From Nyssa sinensis (taxonomy: Eukaryota > Streptophyta > Magnoliopsida > Cornales > Nyssaceae): 64,000 bases of DNA. The position numbers and the translations under genes are program-made. Each line of letters begins with the position of its first letter. The first letter of the stretch is position 1. A model generated the notes under the pieces. That model was not told where the DNA came from and made no database searches. It was given only the letters and a program-made list of their open reading frames with translations. Where the stretch lies: positions 35,126,597-35,190,596 of the forward strand of contig CM018038.1 of assembly GCA_008638375.1 (NCBI GenBank). The letters are read 5' to 3'. Of this stretch, positions 11,984 through 22,643 are shown piece by piece.

Positions 11984-13146
11984 GACCATGGTCAAATGGT
12001 ATTACATCACCTTTTTACATACCATCTTGAGGCCACTAGAATTTAGCATCCCTGATTAAGCGGTATTTGATCAAGGAGTGGAGGGTTTTCACCGGTGATA
12101 CCCATCAAGCTAAGCGAGCATATAGGGTTAGGGCTACTAACTGTCCAGGGGTTAAGCAAGGGATGTAATGCAAATGCAATGTTATGGAGTGATGTGTGTG
12201 CAAGGCATTCCAATTTTAGTCTTTTTTATTCATTCATCAATCCATCCATTCATCCATCATAAAGTGTATAACAAATAAACGTAAAGCAAATTAATGAAAT
12301 AGCCTTGAAATGAATATTTCACAGAGTCTAAACCTTTTTAGTCCTCAATCGAGTCGCCATTGTGGGGGCCACCACCAAAAAAAAATCCTTTTCGTGTATT
12401 AAGGGATTCCGACTGTTTCCTTTCCTAAAGGTGGGAAGGAATGCCTCTTATGGGAATGATAGAAAGATAAGAGTTGCCAACTTGTTTTCAGTAATTAAAA
12501 AAGCAAACCCATTACAACTTGAACAATACATATAAAGGAAAAGTCGAAAGAAATGAAAGAAAAATTACATTTCTTTGATTCCTAAATACAAAATAAAAGA
12601 TATCTTGAAATGGATTAAATAAAAAGTATTGATCAATATGAAACCAAAGATTATAGATTCTAGGGCTAAAATACGGAATGGGAAGGTATTAGGCACCTAC
12701 CCCTGCCTGATCCTAATAGATCGGCCTCAAATACTCACTTGCAAGGCTATTTCATCATGAGAAAGAGAAAATAGAGATGTAAGTCTAGAAAAGATAAAAA
12801 AACAAATAATCTTGCATCAAGAACTAAAATAAACAGAAACAACAGAAAGAAGATCTGACTCAGGCCTGAAGACTTCAATCAAGTAAATCTCCGGCTTGCT
12901 TCTTCGGTTCAGTAACTATTGCTTCGATAGGGCTTCAGCTTACTTCTTGAAAGGAGACCATCACTTCGGCAGGGCTTCAACCATGGGAGATGGAGGGTTC
13001 TTGGAGAGAGAACTCTAGAACTATACTAACAGCATAAAGCTATGGAAATTGTGTCATGAAAAGTGATGGCCAAAGGTCTCTATTTATAGGCAAAATATGG
13101 ATTTCGATCCAAAGGCCTAAAATGAAACCCTAGAACAGAAGGCTAG
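11984..13146. other. Old repeat-derived DNA hosting the LTR insertions
   Basis: This is the continuation of 2492-3065 and continues after 16062. Phrases near 12345-12460 (GAGTCGCCATTGTGGG, then AAGGGATTCCGACTG) and 12675-12720 (ATGGGAAGGTATTAGGCACC) look like leader sequence I associate with plant Tat-type retrotransposons. That is recall, not a search. No reading frame of note. Confidence 0.4.
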
Positions 13147-15460
13147 TGTCACACCCCGGATTTCAGCGAACCCGAGGGGTGACTGAACGAAATAAAAGAA
13201 AAGAAAAGAAATGACAATCCAGTGAATGTAATTGAAATATTCCTTATTATTCTTCAAAAATTTCCCCCAAGATTAAAATTAAATGCTTGTCCCAATTAAT
13301 GCTCCAATCAATTTAAATCATTTTTAAAAATGACCCTTAAAATAGTTTTAAAGTATCTCCAAAAATCCCCCTAAAGTGATGTCTCGGATGACCCTAAAAT
13401 GTCCTGGGACATGGTCAAAAGATAGTCAAATATCAGCCCAAAGTTGGCCCTAGTGGATGGCCAAACATGGCCTTGAAATCTAGGTCACAACATGGCCAAA
13501 ACATGGCCCCACAAAGGTTCCTAAAACAGCCCAAAATGGGACCCAAACATGGCCCAAAAATTGGCCAAACATGGCCCAAATAGTGTCCAAATATAGCCCA
13601 AAAGGTGTCCCAAAAATGGCTCAAAAGGTGGCCAAAATGGTGGTGAAACAAGGTTGGACAGCAAGGTGTAGCAGCAAGTGAGACAGCAGGGCAGCAGTGG
13701 CGCAGCAGGGCCACGCGCGCAGGGGGGGCGCGGCTGGGGCTGTTTTGGTTCAGTTACTGTAGCGGTTGCAAGCTAGATTTTCTGATTTTCTGAAATTTCA
13801 CTAGTTCATGACTATAACCTATTTTTCCGATTTTTGAATTTTTCTCTAAGTTTTTCAAGCCCCTTTTTCACCCATTCTCAGCGCAATTTCCCTAGCTTCT
13901 AAGCCTCTATTTTAGACATTTTTTTCCACTCATTTCAAAGGTGTTTCACACACTTTTCCCCACTTCAACTTTTACCAAAATTTGGGCATAGTTTCCTTTG
14001 TTTTTCTAAGTGTTTTCCCACCTAATTTCCACCACATACATGAATATAAGCTCATCAACAACCCACCCTCACTCGGTGGCCACAATCCCATCAACTCAAC
14101 ATACATCTTCCACTTCCAACACATCCATGTAAAATACAATGAAACCACAATCATCATGCATTCCTTTATATTTCCAATACATCAGTTTAATATACATTCA
14201 AATAGAAATATTATACTTTCATTACAAAGTGGCCCAAGGCCTAACGTTCACAATTTACATAAGTTTAAATACAACAAGTTGGGCTTATGCCCCACACATT
14301 CAAAATATGCCCCCCAAAGGCCAAATCTACTACATAATCCATTTCCATCCTTTTTCTTCAACACTCAAGGAAGTCTCAAGCAGCTGGTGCCTCATCTGAA
14401 ATATAATGTCCCACGAATGGGTCAGCTCAACTGCTGGTATGATAACTCACTAATACTAGCAACAAATTTAGGACGTGGCATGTGCAAGTGTATATTTTCA
14501 AGCCATACTTTCCCTTCCTGTTGTTTAATGCAATGCAAATACACTATGCGTGACTCACACATGCAAACTCTATGCCACACCCATGTCTTATGATATGGTC
14601 CTTCCCCGCTGGCATGAGTACCGCCTCGTATGTCTCCTTTTCGGTACGTCCTTGATGGAACAGAGTACCAACGACCGAATTTTGAGTTTTTTACCACAGG
14701 ATCTACACCCTCATAATGTCCAGCACCATGTGCTCACCCACACCATGTTTCCAAGGAATCACATTATGCCAAAATGTCATGATTTCATCATGTAAATTCA
14801 ATGTGACAAATGATCAAACACATGGTGTCCCTTTTCAAGTCATGCATTAAACCCCACATAATTCATAACTTTAAATTCCCATAACATGCTTCACATAACA
14901 TATGTCATAACCACACACCTCACACATTTTTTTTCAAGCCACAATATCACAATTTCACCAACTACAAAGAATAGACTAAATTTCACAAGGTCACTAAAAT
15001 CCATAAAAGATTAATACATTACACAACCAATTCCCTTCCAAGATGTCAAGTAAATATCACATAATACACATAAATACAGTAATCTAATACAAGGGCAAGA
15101 TAGATCATTTACAAGGCAACAAAACATCAATTAAACGAAAGGATATTTAAACCCCTAAAGTTCTAACTCTAAATAACTCAAATCAACACCACCTAGGTAA
15201 CTTCCTGGCATTAATTAAACATCTACACAACTCAATTAACATGTAGCAAAGTAAGAAAAACTAAATTTATTCCTAGCTTAGCAAGAAACCATACCTAAAA
15301 TCAATTTTTCTCAAACTGGGAAGGCTGTGTTTGCTGGATGGCCAAATTGTTTAATGGGGATATAGGTCTCAATGAAATGAACAACTTCTCAAAAGGAAGC
15401 TCGGCCAAAATCCCACTCGAAAAGCGTGTTTCGAAGGCTTGAAACTTGAAGATTTTAGGA

Positions 15461-15554
<94 letters not shown>

Positions 15555-16062
15555 CATTGGCTACTGAAGATACAGAATGATTTCTGTATCTCCAGCCCTC
15601 TATGAGTGGTATTTATAGTGAGGGACCAAAGGGGTAAGGGCAAATAACCATTTTGCCCTTAATGAACCCAGAAACCTCGTTACTCTACAACCCATTCCTA
15701 AACGCTTCAATTTGAAATTTCATTTTATCCAATGTTCATAAAATTATTTTAAATGAAAACTTTCAGAAGAAAACATTTTCGTTTGAGGTCGGTTTTGGCC
15801 GTTTCCACCAGGGTCACCCGAGTGCCCTTTTTGTCCAATTCCGGAAACTGTTTCCGTTTTTACTGAAATTTGTACAACGGTTACCTCACAATATTCTAAG
15901 CATATTTATCTTCTATGACACACTCCAAATATTCTTCTAAACATGTCATTCGGTGAGATAATGCAAAAAAAATGCTTTACCGATAAAGCCGACAAAACTA
16001 TGCATGCGAAATGTCCTACCGGCAAAAACGAAAAAAAATTTCTCATTTTTCAGATCTCTACA
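13147..16062 (-). mobile_element. Solo LTR of a related Ty3/gypsy family (2916 bp)
   Basis: It starts TGTCACACCCCGGATTTC and ends with CTCTACA, and is flanked by GCTAG at 13142-13146 and 16063-16067. There is no internal region, primer site or second LTR, so it is best read as a solo LTR left by recombination. About 14370-14790 aligns with about 3300-3680 of the young element's LTR (both contain CCCACGAATGGGTCAGCTCA and GGATCTACACCCTCATAATG), placing the two in one diverged family with minus-strand sense. A degenerate CATGGCCCAAA-type array spans about 13435-13645 and a long CT/AT microsatellite 15465-15551. Confidence 0.88.
15465..15551. repeat. (CT)n then (AT)n compound microsatellite
   Basis: About 12 CT units followed by about 30 TA units, inside the solo LTR. 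Apparent reading frames across it, rich in alternating Tyr-Ile or Arg-Glu, are artefacts. Confidence 0.95.
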
Positions 16063-16067
16063 GCTAG

Positions 16068-18840
16068 TATCATGTCTTGAGTGATAATTATCTAATTAAA
16101 TAAATAGAAAACTAAATAATCATCCTAAGGAATGATTATCATAGATAAATGAATTATAAATCAATTATGACAATACAAGAACCAATAAAATTAATGTCTA
16201 CATGTAAAAGTCATGTTCAATGTAGTCTCCTTTTAAGAAAATATTTAGCAACCATATCTATGGAACCTCTAGAAATGGAAAGTCCTAATTATACTTAAAT
16301 AAACTACTATCACTCAAGATTACCAAAGCACCCCCAATTCGGTAGAGAATCTCTAGATTGCATAAAGAAACCCGAGCAGGCATCATTGAAGTCAAGGAAG
16401 TGCTTAACCGAATCTTAATGACTCGTCGTCATCCTTGGGCTTAACCTACTCATCCTCCACCCCATTGATTTTTTATGAAAACCAAATGGGGAGAAAATTT
16501 GAAGAAAAATACACAAAAACAAAGGAAAAATAATTTTTTTTGTATTTTGCTTATTTGTTGTTCTGGCTTAGGCCCCAGTGTGATACTAACTTAGAAGGGG
16601 GGTTGAATAGGTATGTACTACTTTTTCGATCTTTTTAGATTTTCAACCACAACATTAATGATTACTCTAATTAATTAAATATGTTAATAGAAATTACAAT
16701 CAATGTTCAACAATCCTCTACAATTCAACCAATTATCTCAAAATATTCAATTAAGCTACAAGTAAAGTTTATCAATACATACCATTCAACATTGCCCAAT
16801 TGATTAAATAGTCCAATTTTAGTGTTAATTTCACAATTCAACTCTAAACTTAACTAAGTGATCAATTTGCAATTTTCTAATACAATTTAATTTGCTAAAA
16901 TAAGGTTTTCAATTATCAATTTCATATTCAATGATCACAATCATGAAATCCTAATTATCAAGAAAGCATAAGCAATTAACACAAGCAAATTAGTAATTGT
17001 AAAGACAAAGAAAGTAGAAAGCACAAACTAAGATGATGATAGAGAAAAAACTACAGAAAATCATCAGTGGTGGAAAACTCTAGAGCTGCCCATACCTAGG
17101 GAAGAATTTCACTATGATCGAGATTGAAATACATATAAACAATATAGGGTCTAAGTATGTCAAACACCATTATATGCTTTCACTCCGTCAATCTCCCTTG
17201 AATCCACAAGCTCCATAGACGAAATCTTCATACAACCGATTCTCCTCTCGGTCATTAGAATCCTCCAATCGGGCCACTACACAATTACGAATCCACAGAA
17301 TCTTGATATCTACCGATCGCTCAATGTCGAATCCTCAAGGTTGAGCTTCTTTCTCTTCAATTGTGAGAACATATGAAATTTGGGCTCTTTAACATGATTT
17401 GGATCTTTTGAATTAATCAAAATCAATGTATGAATTGAGTAGAGAATTGCACGATATACAATTTTGGTTGTTCACTCACGGAAGCTTTTAGATCTGTCAA
17501 ATACAAAGCTCTCACTCTGTTATATGTTCATAAAGATAAATTTTCGTCAATTTATATAAATGAGATTGAAACTCAAAAAAAGCTTGAAAATATATTTTTT
17601 TTGTTTTTTATACAGTGTTCGTTCAAACGAACAACTAGTTCTTTCAAATAAGTATGGAACGAATGAGGTTGCAGTCCTTCGTTTGATTCAGACCTTTCAA
17701 ACGAATGAGAACGAGTAAAACAAGCTTTTGTTGTTCATTCAAACTGGGCCACTTGATTCGTTCGAATGAGCAACAGAAAGTTGCTCATTCTCATCTTGTC
17801 ATGTGAAATCAATTTCTCTAAGGTTTTGAAATATACATATTTGGAAAAATTGTTTCACAATCACAAGATCACTACACACATGATAATATAAAGTCTATTA
17901 TATGTTTTGCACATTGATAGTAGACACATTGCTTAGAAAGGTGTTGGTTGTTGCTAATAACAAATAACTGAGCAATGAAGTTGCATTTCGATTGCCAAGA
18001 GAAAAGAGAGAATACAAACTAGTATAGAGGAATAACAGTAATCGACATGAAAATGGAAGTTACTAATTATTGTTTGTAAGCTTTTTGAGTCTTGTATCTG
18101 GATTAACTTATTAGCGGATTGTTTTGCATGGCAATAGGTTTTGTCAACCAGTATATATATATAGATATATAAAATAGTTTAAAATAGAATCTATTGTATA
18201 TATTTAAAGAAAAGAGAAACTTGGTTTATGCAAACAGGAAAAGTACATAAAGTAATTTTCCAAAGCAGTAAAGTAGAAAAATAATCTTTTTCCAAACCAG
18301 AATCGAAAATTGGAAACAAAACAATTTTATAGTACTGTTTTGATAATGCAATAACAAAAAATTGAGAAACCAAAAATTGACAGAATAGAAAATATGAACT
18401 TACTGTAAAACAGAAAAATAAAAATCTAAATTAGATCAAGGATATTGTTTGACACTATGTCCTTAAGACAAATTTCGTTCTCACAATGATGCTCACGATC
18501 TTGGACGTTTGCCTCTCAGGATACAATGATCTGAATCTCTCAAAAGCAGCACTTCAATCTATGAGCCTGGCGAACCAACAGTGGCTAACTCTCTCTTAAA
18601 ACACAAACACAGAATGCAGAAAAACTTATAAAGATCAAATGCATGAATATGTGTATATTTATAGACCTCTTCATGGCTATTTGGTACAGTCATGAAGGTT
18701 CAGTTGTGTCTGTTCATGGTGAACAGACACAGTCGTACCCATGAATAAGACGATTGTTCAGTCAAAATTTAAACCAATGCAATCACAAAACGACGTCGTT
18801 TTGGATTTAAACCAAAACCAAAAAAACGTACTCGTAGAAT
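16068..18840. other. AT-rich repeat-derived DNA without a recognisable gene
   Basis: The first 500 bp continue the old host sequence interrupted at 13146. Around 16574-16610 the words TGTGATACTAACTTAGAAGG and GGGGTTGAATAGG resemble starts of plant copia LTRs, but I could not find a matching end or target duplication. The rest has no open frame above about 60 codons and no splice-supported gene. Confidence 0.4.
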
Positions 18841-18847
18841 GGTGACG

Positions 18848-18990
18848 TTTTTGGTTTGTTTTTAACAGTGAAAAAACGACAGCGTTTAATTTGTTTTTAA
18901 CAGTGACAAAATGACAGCGTTTAATTTTTTTTTAACAGTGACAAAACGACAACGTTTTGATTTATTTTTAACAGTGACAAAACTATAGCG
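18848..18990. repeat. Four-copy tandem repeat, 35-36 bp unit
   Basis: Four consecutive units, each containing TTTTTAACAGTGAMAAAA followed by a CGACAGCGTTT-like block, differ by a few substitutions. A palindromic ACGACGTCGT occurs just upstream at about 18790. The array lies in non-coding DNA. Confidence 0.85.
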
Positions 18991-19911
18991 TTTAATGAAA
19001 AATTATTTAAATTAATTTTTTCCAAAAAGATATATATGCGACGGCCTAAGCCCAAGCCCGGCTCGAGGCGGGGTGCCAAGCGCGCATGTGGATGAACCAA
19101 GCATGTGTTAGGTCCTCACTCTTTCACAAAACTTGGGTACCCCTTGGGCCCAAACCCTCCTCCAAGGTAAGTGTATATATACTCTTTAGAAGCCTTGTAC
19201 CCATCCTATATGGGACAAAAGCTTTTTCACAAGTTTCAAACTTTTGTTACCATTTCCAAGTAGTGATGTTTGGAGGCAATTTCTCATTCACTCCTTAATG
19301 GTTTTGAGCAACCCAATATAGAATCTTAATCTCCTCATGGAGGAGAACACATTCCTATGTGAACTCACTAAAATTAATGTGTGCTAAAATTAATGTGTGG
19401 GACCCACTTTAATTTTAGCTCAAAAATAACTAATTATTATGCTCAAAAACTTATTTTTCCAACAAATTTTTTTGTCTTGTAATAGTTTTCCTACTATAAA
19501 CTTGTCTCAAATTTTAGTGTACTTATTCTTATTGCATGATTAATATTAACACTTTGTCTTGAAATAAATTAATTCAAAAATCTTGCTAAAATTTTTAGAT
19601 CATTAAAATAATCATGATTAATATTAATACATGTATCTATCCAATGATGAGATACATAAATATTTTTCTGTCTCTGAATTATTTATGAATCTTAGTAAAA
19701 GGTTTTGAAAATGACACTTTTTATAAGAGGTGGGAAGAAGAATTGTCTCCTCAAAAAGTAAGATAAAGAGTAAAACTATCAGCCCTTAGAGTCCAATTTA
19801 GATGAAGTTCTATATTTAATTGAACGAGGCCCATGCAGGATTTTTATGAATCCACGGAATTACCAAAGTATGGTTGCATCAAGGGCACCTTATCTGGTAA
19901 TTATATTCTTC
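18991..19911. other. Non-coding spacer
   Basis: A short GC-rich patch (GGCCTAAGCCCAAGCCCGGC, about 19040-19085) is followed by AT-rich DNA. I see no gene, RNA gene or complete element. Confidence 0.4.
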
Positions 19912-20700
19912 TTTTTTGCCAATGTTTTAAAACCCGGACCGGACCGGCCGATTCAACCGGTTGAACCGTCGACCGGTCCACAAAACGGTTCGGTTTAACC
20001 CATAAACCCGTTTTAAGTTCAAAACCATTCTAAAAATAGAAAACTGGTAAAACCAGACGGTTCAACTGGTGAACCGATTCTTGGCTGCATTTTTTTTTTT
20101 TTTGGTATATTCAAAATCTCAAATTTCATGCAATTTTTTGGCTGAATTTTGGCTAAGTTGAGTTGGTATTTGACTGAATTTTATTTTGGATTGTATTTAA
20201 AATTTTAAACCCTTGAAGTTTGAAACTTCAGTATTATATATTTGTATCATGTGGTATTTTATTTATTTTATGCATGATTATTAGTGTTTATATCTTCTTC
20301 TTTTTCATGTAGTTGAAGACTAAATTATTGGATTATACTTGGATTTGATGCTAAAATGATTTTTGTTATGGTTCTTGCGATTATGGAAGAATGGCAATGA
20401 AGTTTTAACTTTCAATATTGTAATAAAATATGTCTACTATACTTTTTTTAATTTTTTCTTGAAGTTTTACATATTAAGAAATTCATATTTTGTAAATTTT
20501 TTTTTATATAATTTTTAGTAATTTTTGTATAATTTTTTTAATTTAAAATATCAATAATATGTATTATTAAATTTATTAATTACATAATTATGACATCACG
20601 GTTTGATTCCGGATTGACCCGACGGTTGAACCGATAACTCATAACTCGGACATTTTTTCAGTTCGATGAACGATCTGGGTCTGAAAACATTGTTTTTTGC
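19912..20700. mobile_element. hAT-like MITE with 8-bp target duplication
   Basis: The element proper is 19920-20692 (773 bp). TTTTTTGC occurs at 19912-19919 and again at 20693-20700, an exact 8-bp duplication, the length made by hAT transposases. The termini are inverted: CAATGTTTTAAAACCC on the left, and CAATGTTTTCAGACCC when the right end is read in reverse complement. Subterminal regions are rich in CCGGTTCAACCGGTTGAACC-type palindromic words (19930-20070 and 20600-20640), while the centre is AT-rich with no reading frame. It is therefore non-autonomous. Elements with this AACCGG-rich signature are common in plant genomes; a formal family name needs a database search. Confidence 0.85.
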
Positions 20701-21241
20701 TTCATAATGTGAATGGTTTGGGATTGATTTTTAAAGCAATCTCTTTCAAATTTCCAATTTGGGTAAGGTTCAAAGTGAAAGAGTTAGAAAAATCTTTTTA
20801 TTATTTTAAATTATAATATTTTTAGTTTCTACAATGATAAAGTTGGATAAAATAGAAGAAAAAAAAAAGCAAAAAAAATTGTAATACCATTGATACAAGT
20901 ATGCAGAAAGTGAAAAAAGATTGGAGGTTCGGAGTACAATTGAGTTTGATAACATTTTGTCTTGTATGTTATAATTCATTTGGAAAAGGGGATCATATCA
21001 CACTTTAAGATGTATGAAAAAATTGGTAAAATTTGGTTGAAATCAGAAAAGATTCATCATCCATGGGGTAAACCTAAAGTTGATTTGGTTGATTTTTATT
21101 TTGTTTCCTCCTTGGTTCGATTTCTGGGTAAATTTTAAATAATTAAGCTCTGCTCCTTTTCCCCCATCACTCTCTCAAAGTACAATAGTCTGACGTGAAT
21201 GACTGACTCATCAGTGATCTTGTGCCACATGGACAACATAG
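20701..21241. other. AT-rich spacer
   Basis: I see no gene, element ends or RNA gene in this stretch. Confidence 0.4.
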
Positions 21242-21243
21242 TA

Positions 21244-21507
21244 TTCCCCCTGTCTCATTTTAAGAGTCTTTTATTTTCATTTTATAATGTCTCATTTTAA
21301 GAGTCTCATTTTATACTTTATCTAATAAATTTTCAAAACTATCCTTCCAAACCTCTTTTACTCATATAATTTTCATTCACTGTAATGTTAGAAATTTAAA
21401 ATTGAATAAGGGTATAATAAAAAAATGAAATAATTTTAAAATAATAAAATAATACTCATAAAAAGTTGGATTCCCCAAATGGGGTTATAATTGTGGGACG
21501 AAGGGAG
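21244..21507. mobile_element. Stowaway-like MITE (264 bp)
   Basis: TA dinucleotides flank it at 21242-21243 and 21508-21509. The left end reads TTCCCCCTGTCTCA and the right end, reverse-complemented, CTCCCTTCGTCCCA, both variants of the CTCCCTCCGTCCC terminus of Tc1/mariner-type Stowaway MITEs. A copy of TCTCATTTTAAGAGTC repeats near the left end (21255 and 21290). No coding capacity. Confidence 0.8.
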
Positions 21508-21509
21508 TA

Positions 21510-22415
21510 TGATTTTGGGTCTTTTGCACTTATGAATTACTATAATATTCTTTTGTGCTGACAACTTAAATAACGTGATATTATATTATTAGAAGTAATT
21601 TAGATATATTATAAATATTTGTATAAATTATACTAATTTTTTATAAAATTTTTGACAATTACAAATATTTATTTTAAAATTTTTGATAATTACAAAGATC
21701 TCTCTTGAAATTTTTGAAATAATATTGATCTCTTTTACTTTTATTAGCAAATTGCTAAGATCTCTTCTTTAATCTTTATTTTTTTTTAATGATAGAAGTG
21801 TCTCTTTAATGTTTTTTTTTTGTTTTGCATTTTTTTAATTTTGAGTAATTTTTTTGAATTTTTTTTTCATTTTCAAATAGCTATTAATTAAAAGAAATTT
21901 AACTAAAAGATATAAGTTATTCATCTTAATTTTATTTTTTATATAAAATAAAAAATTCTTAGAAAATTAAGTTATAAAAATGGTCAAAATTAAAAAAAAT
22001 ACAAAAATAAATAAATAAATAAAAAGAGTACTTTTGTCATTTAAAAAAAAATTAAGACTGCAGAATTTTTTTTTATAATTTATTAATAAAAATAAAAAAT
22101 GTTAGTCTTAATTTAAAAATCTCAAAAAAAAAAATGTCATAATTGTCAAAAAATTTGAAAAAAAAAAAGAGTGAGTATACTTTTATCTTAAATATTTTGA
22201 CATCCAGCACTATCATGAAAAAATATATTTCATGAGTGAAAGGAGTGTGAGGTACGGTTGATGATTGATAGGAGTATGAAGGTACGGATGGCAAATTCAT
22301 GGCATCCATGCCTTTTTATTATTTCCCAACTCTACCAAAGGCCAAGGGGCGTCTTTTAGCAACTCTTTTGTGATCTGATTAGGGTCAACATCCTCGCACG
22401 CTTTTTTTCCATCGC
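21510..22415. other. AT-rich upstream DNA of CYP707A
   Basis: Dominated by A/T runs (21540-22210). No gene or complete element is recognised. Confidence 0.4.
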
Positions 22416-22420
22416 AACTG

Positions 22421-22428
22421 ACACGTAC
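22421..22428. promoter_or_regulatory. ACGT-core (ABRE-like) element upstream of CYP707A
   Basis: ACACGTAC lies about 220 bp before the start codon. ACGT cores bind bZIP factors including ABA-responsive ones, and CYP707A genes are known to be ABA-inducible. The match is short and could be chance. Confidence 0.35.
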
Positions 22429-22441
22429 CGTAGTTCTTTCA

Positions 22442-22442
<1 letters not shown>

Positions 22443-22474
<32 letters not shown>
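22443..22474. repeat. (CT)n microsatellite in the CYP707A promoter
   Basis: About 15 CT units, roughly 170 bp before the start codon. Pyrimidine repeats at this position are common in plant promoters. Confidence 0.9.
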
Positions 22475-22578
22475 CCCCAAAATAATGAAAAGGAAAATGA
22501 GCTGGAAGGAGATTCCGTGTGTGGGAATCGAGCTGTAAACGAAAGGCCCCTCTCTGCCTCCTCTACTCTTTATCTACC

Positions 22579-22587
22579 TATATATAA
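22579..22587 (+). promoter_or_regulatory. TATA box of CYP707A
   Basis: TATATATAA lies 57 bp before the start codon. With initiation about 30 bp downstream, the 5' leader would be only some 25-30 nt. Confidence 0.65.
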
Positions 22588-22643
22588 CCTTCTTTCTTCA
22601 CTTCTCTACTCCACACCTAGCAATATCACTGCAACTAACTAGC

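Noticed and set aside
13433..13714. Minus-strand frame with FGH-LG repeats suggesting a novel repeat protein
   Set aside because: It is produced by the degenerate CATGGCCCAAA array inside the LTR, with no start context or homologue known to me.
15369..15643. Frames rich in Tyr-Ile and Arg-Glu dipeptides
   Set aside because: Pure translation of AT and CT microsatellites.
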